A stretch of DNA of 33,505 nt, taken from the NCBI RefSeq assembly GCF_004684775.1, contig NZ_SRIC01000061.1, positions 1 to 33,505 of the forward strand. The letters run 5' to 3'. Below the pieces are notes generated by a model that saw nothing but the letters and a program-made list of their open reading frames with translations, was not told the origin of the DNA and searched no databases. A program made the translations under genes and the position numbers. Within the stretch, counting starts at the first letter, position 1. The number at the start of each line of letters is the position of its first letter. Below, piece after piece: positions 22,293-32,801 of this stretch. The stretch is from Streptomyces sp. MZ04 (GTDB lineage: Bacteria; Actinomycetota; Actinomycetes; Streptomycetales; Streptomycetaceae).

Positions 22293-23339
22293 GTGACGGT
22301 GACCGAACCGTACGACGTCATCACCATGGGCCGGATCGGGGTGGATCTGTATCCCCTGCAGGCCGGGGTGCCGCTCGCCGATGTGACCACCTTCGGCAAG
22401 TTCCTCGGCGGATCGGCGTCGAACGTCGCGGTGGCGGCGGCGCGGCTCGGCCGCCGGGTCGCGGTCCTCACGCGTACGGGCCATGACCCCTTCGGTGACT
22501 ATCTGCACCGGGCGCTGCGGGAGTTCGGCGTCGACGACCGGTGGGTGACGGGGGTCGCCGGACTCCCCACGCCGGTCACCTTCTGCGAGATCTTCCCGCC
22601 CGACGACTTCCCGCTCTACTTCTACCGGCAGCCGAAGGCGCCCGACCTCGAGATGTACGAGAGCGAACTCGACCTCGGCGCGATCGCTGCCGCGCGGGTG
22701 TTCTGGATGACGGGTACGGGGCTGAGCGCGGAGCCCAGTCGAAGCGCGACGCTGGCGGCGCTCGCGGCCAGGGGGCGGCGCGAGGTCACCGTCTTCGACC
22801 TGGACTGGCGGCCGATGTTCTGGAGCGACCCGCAGGAGGCCCGCCCCTTCTACGCCGAAGCCCTGCGGCACGCGACCGTCGCCGTCGGCAATCTCGACGA
22901 GGTCGAGGTGGCCACGGGGGAGCGGGAGCCGCACGCGGCCGCTCGGGCCTTGCTGGCGGCGGGAGTTGAGCTTGCCGTGGTGAAGCAGGGGCCGAAGGGT
23001 GTGCTCGCCGTCAGTCGCTCCGGGGAGGTCGCCGAGGTGCCGCCCTTGCCCGTGACCGTCCTGAACGGTCTGGGGGCGGGGGACGCGTTCGGCGGGGCCC
23101 TGTGCCATGGGTTGCTCGGGGGGTGGGGGCTTGAGCGGATCATGCGGTACGCCAATGCGGCGGGGGCGATTGTCGCCTCTCGGCTGGAGTGTTCTTCCGC
23201 CATGCCGTTCTCTGGCGAGGTCGAGGCGGCGGTTGAGGCCGGGCACATTCAGCCCGTCGAGGGGGTCCCTCCCTGCTCTTTAAGAGCTTGGGGGAGTTTG
23301 AGGACGAACTCGGCGGAGGCGGTGATCGACGGTGACTGA
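22293..23339 (+). CDS. iolC: 5-dehydro-2-deoxygluconokinase (PfkB family)
   Basis: PfkB-type sugar kinase, 348 residues; phosphorylates 2-deoxy-5-keto-gluconate in inositol catabolism. Family marks are GGSASNVAVAAARLG near the N-terminus and NGLGAGDAFGGAL with catalytic Asp264 near the C-terminus. The GTG at 22293 has GGGAG six bases upstream; an earlier GTG at 22266 lies within the promoter region. The last 25 or so residues are unlike the family and are encoded by a dispersed inverted repeat (23261-23296). It overlaps the next gene by 8 bases. First gene of the iolC-aldolase-iolB-iolD run. Confidence 0.9.
   Translation: MTVTEPYDVITMGRIGVDLYPLQAGVPLADVTTFGKFLGGSASNVAVAAARLGRRVAVLTRTGHDPFGDYLHRALREFGVDDRWVTGVAGLPTPVTFCEIFPPDDFPLYFYRQPKAPDLEMYESELDLGAIAAARVFWMTGTGLSAEPSRSATLAALAARGRREVTVFDLDWRPMFWSDPQEARPFYAEALRHATVAVGNLDEVEVATGEREPHAAARALLAAGVELAVVKQGPKGVLAVSRSGEVAEVPPLPVTVLNGLGAGDAFGGALCHGLLGGWGLERIMRYANAAGAIVASRLECSSAMPFSGEVEAAVEAGHIQPVEGVPPCSLRAWGSLRTNSAEAVIDGD
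23261..23296. repeat. Dispersed palindromic repeat inside the iolC 3' end
   Basis: GGGGGTCCCTCCCTGCTC, then a short loop, then AGAGCTTGGGGGAG. It is the same family as the interior of the element at 21089-21132, read in the opposite direction, but with a shorter loop. It lies in the coding sequence and gives IolC its terminal GVPPCSLRAWGSLR. Confidence 0.75.
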
Positions 23340-24213
23340 TATCGCCGGGCTCACCCGCATCAGGGCCGAGCGGCCAGAAGCCATTGCCGAAGCCGCCGCC
23401 CGGCGCACCCGGCGGCCGCTCCTCCGGGACGGTGGGCGGTTGATGATCATCGCCGCCGATCACCCCGCGCGGGGTGCCCTCGCCGTGGGTGGGGACAGAC
23501 TCGCCATGGCCAATCGCAGGGACCTGCTTCAGCGGCTCTGTCTCGCGCTGTCCCGCCCCCGCGTGGACGGCGTGCTCGCCACCGCCGACATTCTGGAGGA
23601 TCTCCTCCTGCTCGGCGCCCTCGACGGGAAAGTCGTCATGGGGTCCATGAACCGCGGCGGGCTCGCCGGGGCCTCGTTCGAGCTGGACGACCGGTTCACC
23701 GGGTATCGCGCCGAGGATCTGGAACGGCTCGGGTTCGATGCCGGGAAGCTGCTGCTCCGGGTCGACTACGACGACCCCGGATCGCTCGCGACCATGGACT
23801 CCGCCGCCCGCGCCGTCGACTCGATGGCCGCGCGCGGGCTGCCCGTCTTCGTGGAGCCGTTCCTCTGCCGCCGCGCGGCGGACGGCGCACCGCCGCGCAA
23901 CGATCTGAGCGCCGAAGCCGTCACCACGTCCATCGCCATCGCCTCCGGCCTCGCCGGGACATCGGCGTACACCTGGCTGAAGGTTCCCGTCACCGAGAAT
24001 CCGGACGACATGGCGCGGGTCATGGAGACCTCGACCCTGCCCGCCGTACTGCTCGGCGGCGATCTCGGTGACGAAAGCGACGCCGCGTACGAGAAGTGGC
24101 GCGACGCCCTGCAACTGCCCACCGTCCAGGGGCTCGTCGCGGGGCGCACGCTGCTGTACCCGGCGGACGGTGACGTGGCGGGCGCTGTCGACACCGCCGT
24201 CGGACTGCTGTAG
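23332..24213 (+). CDS. Cgl0158-family barrel, likely iol aldolase
   Basis: A 293-residue (beta/alpha)8-type protein of the Cgl0158/deoxyribose-phosphate-aldolase-like group (for example MIIAADHPARG, GVLATADILEDLL, KLLLRVDYDDP and YTWLKVPVTENP with a candidate Schiff-base lysine). In this place it most likely cleaves the phosphorylated product of IolC to dihydroxyacetone phosphate and malonic semialdehyde, the step done by IolJ elsewhere. The GTG at 23332 overlaps the end of iolC by 8 bases. It is the best candidate for the missing aldolase step; direct proof is lacking. Confidence 0.85.
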   Translation: MTDIAGLTRIRAERPEAIAEAAARRTRRPLLRDGGRLMIIAADHPARGALAVGGDRLAMANRRDLLQRLCLALSRPRVDGVLATADILEDLLLLGALDGKVVMGSMNRGGLAGASFELDDRFTGYRAEDLERLGFDAGKLLLRVDYDDPGSLATMDSAARAVDSMAARGLPVFVEPFLCRRAADGAPPRNDLSAEAVTTSIAIASGLAGTSAYTWLKVPVTENPDDMARVMETSTLPAVLLGGDLGDESDAAYEKWRDALQLPTVQGLVAGRTLLYPADGDVAGAVDTAVGLL

Positions 24214-24222
24214 GAGGGCCAC

Positions 24223-25035
24223 ATGACGTACGTACCGAAGGGCAGCGCGGCCGACGGACCGTATGTCCTCGACCTCGGCCCCAAGCGGACCGGACTCAGC
24301 CATTCCGAGCTGCGGGTGCTCGAACTGGCGCCCGGTGCCACGCACTCCTTCGCCACCGGGGAGAGTGAATGGATCGTGCTCCCTCTTGCCGGCGGCTGTA
24401 CGGTGCACGCGGAAGGCGAGATCATCGAACTGCTGGGCCGGGACGGCGTGTTCAGCGGAGTCGGTGACTTCGCCTATGTGCCCCGTGACGCCCAGATCCA
24501 GATCGCCTCCGGCGCGGGAGGCCGCTTCGCCCTGGCAGGAGCGAAGTGCGAGCGTCGACTCCCCGCCCGCTACGGCTCCGCGCCGGAGGTCTCCGTCGAA
24601 CAACGCGGGAGCGGCAACTGCGCCCGCGAGGTCCGCAACTTCGCGTCCGCCGACGCCTTCGACTGCGACCGCCTCATCGCCGTCGAGGTGATCACGCCCG
24701 GCGGACACTGGTCCTCGTACCCGCCGCACAAACACGACGAGAACCGCCCCGGCCTGGAGACCGAGCTCGAGGAGATCTATTACTTCGAGATCGAGGCTCC
24801 GGGCGGCTACGAAGGCTTCGGGTATCAGCGGGTCTTCCCGTCCCGGCCCGGCGGTACGGATGTCCTCGCCGAGGTGCGTACCGGCGACGCCGTGCTCGTC
24901 CCCGACGGCTGGCACGGGCCGTCCATCGCCCAGCCGGGGCACGCCATGTACTACCTGAACGTGATGGCGGGACCGGGGCCCGAGCGGGAGTGGCGGATCT
25001 GCTTCCATCCCGATCACACGGAGGGATACCGATGA
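24223..25035 (+). CDS. iolB: 5-deoxy-glucuronate isomerase
   Basis: IolB, 270 residues, a bicupin; converts 5-deoxy-glucuronate to 5-dehydro-2-deoxygluconate. The metal-binding cupin motif is GGHWSSYPPHKHDE, followed by EEIYYFEI and a final H in DGWHGP. The ATG at 24223 has GGAGG seven bases upstream, nine bases after the preceding stop. Its TGA overlaps the ATG of iolD (ATGA), so translation is coupled. Confidence 0.93.
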   Translation: MTYVPKGSAADGPYVLDLGPKRTGLSHSELRVLELAPGATHSFATGESEWIVLPLAGGCTVHAEGEIIELLGRDGVFSGVGDFAYVPRDAQIQIASGAGGRFALAGAKCERRLPARYGSAPEVSVEQRGSGNCAREVRNFASADAFDCDRLIAVEVITPGGHWSSYPPHKHDENRPGLETELEEIYYFEIEAPGGYEGFGYQRVFPSRPGGTDVLAEVRTGDAVLVPDGWHGPSIAQPGHAMYYLNVMAGPGPEREWRICFHPDHTEGYR

Positions 25036-26915
25036 CCGCGACGAACACGGTGAGGCTCACCACCGCGCAGGCGCTCGTCCGCTTCCTGTCCCGGCAGTTC
25101 ACCGAGCGGGACGGCCATCGGCAGCGGCTCATCGGCGCCACCTGGGGCATCTTCGGGCACGGGAACGTGGCGGGGATCGGCCAGGCGCTCGTCGAGTACG
25201 CGGATGAGATGCCCTACCACCAGGGGCGCAACGAACAGGCCATGGTGCACGCCGCCGTCGGGTACGCCCGCCAGTCCGGCCGCCTGTCCACACACGCCGT
25301 CACCACCTCCATCGGGCCCGGTGCGACCAACCTCGTCACCGGCGCCGCGCTCGCGACCGTCAACCACCTGCCGGTCCTGCTGCTGCCCGGCGACACCTTC
25401 GCGACCCGGCCCGCCGACCCGGTGCTCCAGCAGCTCGAAGTCCCGTACGCGGGCGATGTGTCGGTCAACGACTGTCTGCGGCCCGTGTCGAAGTACTTCG
25501 ACCGGATCACCCGGCCCGAGGCCCTGATCCCGGCCGCGCTCGCCGCGATGCGGGTGCTCACCGATCCGGCCGCCACCGGCGCCGTCACGCTCGCCCTGCC
25601 GCAGGACGTGCAGGCGGAGGCGTACGACTGGCCCCAGGCGTTCTTCGAGGAGCGGACCTGGGCCGTACGCCGCCAGGCGCCCGATCCGCTGGAAGTGGCC
25701 GCCGCCGCACGACTCGTACGCGACGCCGGGCGCCCCCTGATCGTCGCGGGCGGCGGAGTGCACCACAGTGCCGCCGAGGACGCGCTGCGGGAGTTCGCCG
25801 ACGCCACCGGGATCCCGGTCGCCTCCACCCAGGCCGGCAAGGGGTCCCTGCGCTTCGACCACCCGGCGGACGTCGGCGGCATCGGGCACACCGGCACCGC
25901 GACCGCCGACGAACTGGCCTGCACCGCCGACCTGGTGATCGGCGTCGGCACCCGCTACAGCGACTTCACGACGGCTTCCGGGACGCTCTTCGCCGCGCCG
26001 GACGTCCGCTTCCTCAACCTCAACATCACGCCCTTCGACGGCCACAAGATGGCGGGCGCGCCCCTGATCGCCGACGCGCGGGCCGGGCTGCGGGCCCTGA
26101 CCGGGGCGCTCGACGGGTACCGCGTCACGGACGCGTACGCCGCCGAGTACACCGACGACAAGGTGCGCTGGGAGCAGCGCGTCGACGCGGCGTACGCGGC
26201 CGACGAACCCGACGTACGGCCCACCCAGGCCCAAGTCCTCGGCCTGCTCGACGAGTTGGTCACGGAACAGGACGTGATCATCAACGCCGCCGGGTCGCTC
26301 CCCGGCGAGCTCCACAAGCTGTGGCGGTCGCGGTCGCCGCGCCAGTACCACGTCGAGTACGGCTACTCCTGCATGGGATACGAGATCCCCGCGTCGATCG
26401 GCGTCGCGATGGCCGCACCGGACCACCACGTCTGGGCGCTGGTCGGCGACGGAACGTATCTCATGATGCCCACCGAGATCGTCACGGCCGTCCAGGAGAA
26501 CATCCCGGTCAAGGTCGTGATCCTGCAGAACCACGGGTACGCGTCCATCGGCGGCCTCTCCGAGTCCGTGGGCGGCGAGCGTTTCGGCACGGCCTACCGC
26601 TTCCGGGCGCCGGACGGCACGTACACGAGCGCCCCGCTGCCCGTCGACCTGGCGGCCAACGCGGCCTCCCTGGGGATGCGGGTGATCCGCGCCAAAACCG
26701 TCGGTGACCTGCGCGATGCCCTCGCCGAGGCGCGCTCGGCCGACCGGCCCACATGTGTCTACGTCGAGACCGAAACGGCAGACACAGTGTCGGGCCCGCC
26801 CCCGGCGCAGGCGTGGTGGGATGTGCCCGTGGCCGAGACAGCGACCCGACCGTCGGCGGTCAAGGCCAGGGAAGAGTACGACCGGCACGCCACAGCCCGA
26901 CGCCGCTATCTGTGA
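25032..26915 (+). CDS. iolD: 3D-trihydroxycyclohexane-1,2-dione hydrolase
   Basis: Thiamine-diphosphate-dependent IolD, 627 residues; hydrolyses the inositol-derived ring to 5-deoxy-glucuronate. The activating glutamate is Glu68 in RNEQAM, and the cofactor motif is GDG with Asp473, ending at Asn500 in NHGYASIG. Length and order of the three domains fit the family. It overlaps iolB by 4 bases. Five tandem 9-base units begin at its stop codon. Next comes mmsA after 82 bases. Confidence 0.94.
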   Translation: MTATNTVRLTTAQALVRFLSRQFTERDGHRQRLIGATWGIFGHGNVAGIGQALVEYADEMPYHQGRNEQAMVHAAVGYARQSGRLSTHAVTTSIGPGATNLVTGAALATVNHLPVLLLPGDTFATRPADPVLQQLEVPYAGDVSVNDCLRPVSKYFDRITRPEALIPAALAAMRVLTDPAATGAVTLALPQDVQAEAYDWPQAFFEERTWAVRRQAPDPLEVAAAARLVRDAGRPLIVAGGGVHHSAAEDALREFADATGIPVASTQAGKGSLRFDHPADVGGIGHTGTATADELACTADLVIGVGTRYSDFTTASGTLFAAPDVRFLNLNITPFDGHKMAGAPLIADARAGLRALTGALDGYRVTDAYAAEYTDDKVRWEQRVDAAYAADEPDVRPTQAQVLGLLDELVTEQDVIINAAGSLPGELHKLWRSRSPRQYHVEYGYSCMGYEIPASIGVAMAAPDHHVWALVGDGTYLMMPTEIVTAVQENIPVKVVILQNHGYASIGGLSESVGGERFGTAYRFRAPDGTYTSAPLPVDLAANAASLGMRVIRAKTVGDLRDALAEARSADRPTCVYVETETADTVSGPPPAQAWWDVPVAETATRPSAVKAREEYDRHATARRRYL

Positions 26916-26958
26916 GATCTGAGAGACCTAAGAGACCTGTGAGACCTGTGAGACCTGT
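26914..26958. repeat. Five tandem 9-bp units between iolD and mmsA
   Basis: Two degenerate units (GAGATCTGA, GAGACCTAA) followed by three perfect copies of GAGACCTGT. The array starts inside the iolD stop codon (26913-26915) and fills most of the gap to mmsA. The nine-base period and perfect later copies suggest slippage. Confidence 0.8.
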
Positions 26959-26997
26959 GCGAGTGCCGACGCCAGCTGAGAGTAGGGATGCTTGATC

Positions 26998-28500
<1,503 letters not shown>

Positions 28501-28515
28501 GCGGGGTCGGTGAAC

Positions 28516-28553
28516 AGGGGCCCGCGTACCGCGACCGTGGTACGCGGGCCCTT
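28516..28553 (+). terminator. Terminator of mmsA
   Basis: GGGCCCGCGTACC (28518-28530) and GGTACGCGGGCCC (28539-28551) pair perfectly around an 8-base loop, with A-T and G-T pairs continuing outside. It begins 16 bases after the mmsA stop. A short TT follows. Confidence 0.85.
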
Positions 28554-28620
28554 GCGCGTACTCCCCAGGTAGGTACGCGGGTTCACCCCGGCGGCTGCCT
28601 CGGATGTCAGCCCCCGCCCG

Positions 28621-28632
28621 TACGGTTGACGC
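28621..28632 (+). promoter_or_regulatory. Candidate leaderless promoter of the hydrolase/ABC gene
   Basis: TACGGT, a TANNNT -10 element, ends six bases before the ATG at 28633 and no ribosome site is present. This fits a leaderless message, as at recD2. No clear -35 was seen. Confidence 0.4.
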
Positions 28633-31344
28633 ATGGATCTACGACTGCCCAAGCGTGGACTGCTCGCCGCCGGCGCCGCCCTCGCGGTGCTGGTCGGCGC
28701 GGGCACCTGGACGGCGGTGGCATCGGACGACGCCCCCGCCGTGCACCGCTCGGACCGCGTCATGGAGATGAGAAGCGCGGGCGGCGCGAAGATCGACACG
28801 TCGTACTTCACCGCGGGCGGCAGCGACGCGAAGCGCCCGGCCGTCCTCATCGGCCATGGGTTCGGCGGCAGCAAGGAAGACGTACGCGACCAGGCGGAGG
28901 ACCTCGCCCGCGAGGGGTACGCGGTGCTCACCTGGTCCGCCCGCGGCTTCGGAAAGTCCACGGGCAAGATCGGCCTGAACGACCCGAAGGGCGAGGTCGC
29001 CGACGTCTCCCGTCTGATCGACTGGCTGGCCGACCGCCCCGAGGTGGAGCTGGACAAGGACGGCGACCCGCGCGTGGGCGTCACCGGCGCCTCGTACGGC
29101 GGCGCGGTCTCCCTCCTCGCCGCGGGTCACGACGAGCGCGTGGACGCCATCGCGCCCCAGATCACGTACTGGAACCTCAGCGACGCGCTCTTCCCCCACG
29201 GCGTGTTCAAGAAGCTCTGGGCGGGACTCTTCATCAGCACGGGCGGCGGCTGCGACCAATTCGAGAAGCGGCTCTGCGAGATGTACGACCGGGTCGCGGT
29301 CTCCGGGAAGCCGGACGGCCGGGCCCGCGCACTCCTCGCGGACCGCAGCCCGTCCGCCGTCGGCGACCGCGTCAAGGTGCCCGCCCTGATCGTGCAGGGC
29401 CAGTCCGACTCCCTCTTCCCGCTCGGCCAGGCCGACGCGATGGCCCAGGCGATCCGCGGCAACCACGCACCCGTGTCCGTCGACTGGATCTCCGGCGGCC
29501 ACGACGGCGGGGACCGCGAGACGGGCCGGGTGAACGCCCGCATCGGGTCGTGGTTCGACCGCTATCTGAAGGACGACAAGAACGCGGACACGGGACCGGC
29601 GTTCCGTGTCACGCGCACCGGAGGCATCGACTCCACCGATGGCGCCGCCACGTTGCGCGGCGCGAGCGCGGACCGGTATCCGGGCCTGCGGAGCGGCATC
29701 CGCGAGGTGCCGCTGACCGGCAGCGCGCCCGGCATCGCGCCCGGGGGCGCGTTCGGGCAGGGTGCCGCCGGGAGCGAGGACCGCCCCGCGGCCGCCGGGC
29801 GCGAGCAGAGCTTCGAGAACCCGGCGGGGGCCGCGCCGCCCGCGATCTCCGCGCTGCCGGGCGTCGGAGGCGGCGGCCTCTCCCAGCTGTCCTCGCTCGG
29901 CGTCGGCGTCTCCCTCGACTTCCCTGGCCAGTACGCCGCGTTCGAGTCGGCGCCGCTGAAGGACGACGTACGGCTCACCGGCTCGCCCAGCGTGCGGGTG
30001 CACGTGAAGTCCGAGAGCGACGACGCGGTGCTCTTCGGGAAGGTGTACGACGTGGGTCCGGGCGACGAGCAGCCGGTGCTGCCCGCGCAACTGGTCGCGC
30101 CGATATGGGTGGAGGACGCCGAGCAGGGCAAGGACGTCGACCTGACCCTCCCCGCCGTCGACCACGACCTGCAGAAGGGCCACCGGCTGCGGCTCGTCCT
30201 CTCCTCGACGGACCTGGGCTACGCCTCTCCGGCGGAGCCCACCACGTACACGGTGTCCCTGAAGAGCGACCTGTCGGTCCCCACCGCGCCCGGCGTGAAG
30301 ACGGCGGCCGCACCGCTGCCTTCCTGGGTGTGGTGGCTGCCTGCGGCGGGAGCGGTGATCGCGGTCCTGCTCCTGCTCACCGGGCGGCGCCGGACGACGG
30401 CACCCGCACCGGACCCGCAACTCGCCGAAGTCCCACTCCAGATCACGGACTTGAGCAAGCGGTACGCGAAGTCGGCGGACCGTTACGCGGTCCGTGACGT
30501 CTCCTTCCGCGTCGAGCGGGGGCAGGTGCTCGGCCTGCTCGGCCCGAACGGAGCGGGCAAGACGACGACCCTGCGGATGCTGATGGGCCTGATCCGGCCC
30601 GACGCGGGCGAGATCCGCGTCTTCGGGCAGGCGATCAGGCCGGGTGCGCCCGTGCTGTCCCGCGTCGGCGCCTTCGTCGAGGGTGCGGGATTCCTGCCGC
30701 ACCTCTCCGGCCGGGAGAACCTGGAGCTGTACTGGAAGGCCACAGGGCGCCCCGCCGATGACGCCCACCTGGACGAGGCGCTGAAGATCGCCGGGCTGGG
30801 CGACGCCCTTGCCCGCGCGGTGCGCACGTACTCCCAGGGCATGCGGCAGCGGCTCGCCATCGCCCAGGCGATGCTGGGCCTGCCGGACCTGCTGATCCTC
30901 GACGAACCGACCAACGGCCTGGACCCGCCGCAGATCCGCGAGATGCGCGAGGTGATGATCCGGTACGCCGAGGGCGGCCGCACGGTCATCGTCTCCAGCC
31001 ACCTCCTCGCGGAGGTCGAACAGTCCTGCACCCACCTGGTGGTCATGGACCGCGGCCGTCTCGTCCAGGCGGGCCCGGTCTCCGAGATCGTGGGCTCCGG
31101 CGACACGCTCCTCGTGGGCCTCGCGGACGACGTCTCGGACCCCCTGGTCGACAAGGTCGCCGCGCTGCCCGGAGTGGCATCGGCGGTCCGCGCGGACGGC
31201 GGCCTCCTGGTGCGCCTCGACGGCACGAGCGCATCCCACCTGCTGCCCGAACTGGTGCGCCTGGAGCTGCCGGTGGACTCCCTCGGCCCGCACCGGCGTC
31301 TTGAGGACGCCTTCTTGACCCTGATCGGAGGGGACTCCGCGTGA
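28633..31344 (+). CDS. Exported S15-type hydrolase fused to ABC transporter ATPase
   Basis: One 903-residue polypeptide with two unlike halves. Residues 1-35 are a signal anchor, then an alpha/beta hydrolase of the X-Pro dipeptidyl-peptidase (S15/CocE) type with nucleophile Ser154 in GASYGG, then a jelly-roll domain (about 400-550). One strong membrane helix (562-584) is followed by a cytoplasmic ABC ATPase: Walker A GPNGAGKT (637-644), signature SQGMRQR (from Ser734) and Walker B LLILDEPT with Asp757. The hydrolase thus faces outside and the ATPase inside. The next gene is the ABC-2 permease, coupled by GTGA overlap. The likely role is to export a compound and act on it, or on a peptide, outside the cell; the substrate is unknown. 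Confidence 0.9.
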   Translation: MDLRLPKRGLLAAGAALAVLVGAGTWTAVASDDAPAVHRSDRVMEMRSAGGAKIDTSYFTAGGSDAKRPAVLIGHGFGGSKEDVRDQAEDLAREGYAVLTWSARGFGKSTGKIGLNDPKGEVADVSRLIDWLADRPEVELDKDGDPRVGVTGASYGGAVSLLAAGHDERVDAIAPQITYWNLSDALFPHGVFKKLWAGLFISTGGGCDQFEKRLCEMYDRVAVSGKPDGRARALLADRSPSAVGDRVKVPALIVQGQSDSLFPLGQADAMAQAIRGNHAPVSVDWISGGHDGGDRETGRVNARIGSWFDRYLKDDKNADTGPAFRVTRTGGIDSTDGAATLRGASADRYPGLRSGIREVPLTGSAPGIAPGGAFGQGAAGSEDRPAAAGREQSFENPAGAAPPAISALPGVGGGGLSQLSSLGVGVSLDFPGQYAAFESAPLKDDVRLTGSPSVRVHVKSESDDAVLFGKVYDVGPGDEQPVLPAQLVAPIWVEDAEQGKDVDLTLPAVDHDLQKGHRLRLVLSSTDLGYASPAEPTTYTVSLKSDLSVPTAPGVKTAAAPLPSWVWWLPAAGAVIAVLLLLTGRRRTTAPAPDPQLAEVPLQITDLSKRYAKSADRYAVRDVSFRVERGQVLGLLGPNGAGKTTTLRMLMGLIRPDAGEIRVFGQAIRPGAPVLSRVGAFVEGAGFLPHLSGRENLELYWKATGRPADDAHLDEALKIAGLGDALARAVRTYSQGMRQRLAIAQAMLGLPDLLILDEPTNGLDPPQIREMREVMIRYAEGGRTVIVSSHLLAEVEQSCTHLVVMDRGRLVQAGPVSEIVGSGDTLLVGLADDVSDPLVDKVAALPGVASAVRADGGLLVRLDGTSASHLLPELVRLELPVDSLGPHRRLEDAFLTLIGGDSA

Positions 31345-32240
31345 GCGCCATCACTGAGCAAGAGCCCACGCCCGGCCTTGAGTCCACGCCCGAGCTCGTC
31401 TCGACCGCGCCCGGCTACCGCCCCGGGCGGACGCTGCCGCTGAGGGTCGAGGCGGTACGCCAGCTGAAGCGCCGCCGCACCCTGGTGATGGGCGCGGTGA
31501 TGGGCCTGCTGCCGTTCATCCTGCTCATCGCCTTCGCCGTCGCGGGGTCGCCGGGTGCCGACAACGGCCGGGTGACGCTGATGGACACGGCCACCGCGTC
31601 CGGCGCGAACTTCGCGGCGACGTGTCTGTTCGTGTCGGCGGGCTTCCTCCTCGTCATCCCCGTCGCACTGTTCTGCGGCGACACCATCGCCTCCGAGGCA
31701 AGCTGGTCGTCCCTGCGCTACTTGCTTGCGGCCCCCGTGCCACGGGCCCGCCTCCTCTGGTCCAAACTGGCCGTCGCGCTGGGCCTGAGCGCGGCCGCGA
31801 TGATCCTCCTCCCGCTGATCGCCTTCGCGGTCGGTACGGCGGCGTACGGCTGGGGACCGCTGGAGATCCCGACCGGCGGCACACTGCCGGCGGGCACGGC
31901 GGCGCAGCGCCTGGCGATCGTCGTGGCGTACGTCTTCGTGTCCCAACTGGTGACCGCAGGCCTTGCGTTCTGGCTCTCGACGAAGACGGACGCACCGCTG
32001 GGCGCGGTCGGAGGGGCGGTCGGCCTGACGATCGTCGGCAACGTCCTGGACGCGGTGACAGCGCTGGGCAGCTGGCGCGACTTCCTCCCCGCGCACTGGC
32101 AGTTCGCGTGGGCGGACGCGATCCAGCCGCGGCCGGAGTGGGGCGGGATGATCCAGGGGGCGGCGGTCTCGGTGACGTACGCGGTGGTGCTGTTCGCGTT
32201 GGCGTTCCGGGGGTTCGCCCGGAAGGACGTGGTCAGCTGA
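31341..32240 (+). CDS. ABC-2 type permease partner
   Basis: ABC-2-type permease of 299 residues with about six membrane helices; cytoplasmic N-terminus of 50 or so residues, then MGLLPFILLIAFAVAGS as the first helix. The GTG at 31341 overlaps the TGA of the hydrolase/ATPase gene (GTGA), so the two proteins are made together and should form one transporter. The large outer loop between the first two helices is short (about 25 residues). No further subunit is seen downstream. Confidence 0.88.
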   Translation: MSAITEQEPTPGLESTPELVSTAPGYRPGRTLPLRVEAVRQLKRRRTLVMGAVMGLLPFILLIAFAVAGSPGADNGRVTLMDTATASGANFAATCLFVSAGFLLVIPVALFCGDTIASEASWSSLRYLLAAPVPRARLLWSKLAVALGLSAAAMILLPLIAFAVGTAAYGWGPLEIPTGGTLPAGTAAQRLAIVVAYVFVSQLVTAGLAFWLSTKTDAPLGAVGGAVGLTIVGNVLDAVTALGSWRDFLPAHWQFAWADAIQPRPEWGGMIQGAAVSVTYAVVLFALAFRGFARKDVVS

Positions 32241-32358
32241 GGTTCCCGGCGGAAGGGGGGCGCCCCGCGCGGCCAGCTCCGGATGCGCTCCGTATGTCGC
32301 TGTTCTACGTTGAGTAGGCACGGCAATTTCCATGCGGCGACATGGCAGGGGCCCATTC

Positions 32359-32769
32359 ATGTCCGATTGTGAGAAGGATGCTGCAGCTCCGCTGTTGTGT
32401 CCCAGTGCCCCGGCAAGTGAGGGCGCGATCGTCCTGGGTGTGGTCCGGGCCGACGGCTCGGTGGGCTACATCAGAGACAGGCTGACGGCTACCGCCGAAT
32501 TCATGAGCCGCGTCCGGTCGGAGCGCGCGCCGGAGGAACGCTTCCGGTTCAGTTCGCCCTGTGTGGAACGCGCGTGTCAGCAGTGGGCCGAGGGTGGCTG
32601 CAGCCTGCCCACCCGTCTTTCGGGCCTCATTGAGGACTCCGGCACCACTGACACGTTGCCACGTTGCTCGATCAGACATCAGTGCCGATGGTTCCACCAG
32701 CAAGGGGCGTCGGCTTGCCATATCTGCCCACTCGTCGTGACGCGGGACGGAGGTCCCTGCGGCGACTGA
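32359..32769 (+). CDS. Small Cys-rich protein of unknown function
   Basis: A 136-residue protein with a conserved-looking C-terminal cysteine set: Cys68, Cys73, Cys81, Cys103, Cys109, Cys120 and Cys123, in PCVERACQQW, GGCSLPTRL and RCSIRHQCRWFHQQGASACHICPLVVT. Such spacing would suit an iron-sulfur cluster or zinc, but no named family is certain; similar Streptomyces proteins have been labelled nitrogen-fixation protein without good reason. I chose the ATG at 32359; an in-frame ATG at 32332 lacks a ribosome site. It is 32 bases before the next gene, probably in one operon with it. Confidence 0.7.
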   Translation: MSDCEKDAAAPLLCPSAPASEGAIVLGVVRADGSVGYIRDRLTATAEFMSRVRSERAPEERFRFSSPCVERACQQWAEGGCSLPTRLSGLIEDSGTTDTLPRCSIRHQCRWFHQQGASACHICPLVVTRDGGPCGD

Positions 32770-32801
32770 GCAGGAACCGCACCACGATCGGAGAGAACGA
32801 G

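Noticed and set aside
26914..26958. CRISPR-like array
   Set aside because: Units are only 9 bases and adjoin with no spacers; no cas genes are present.
28639..31293. An 884-codon minus-strand frame opposite the hydrolase/ABC gene
   Set aside because: Antisense shadow; no domain, and the plus strand is fully explained.
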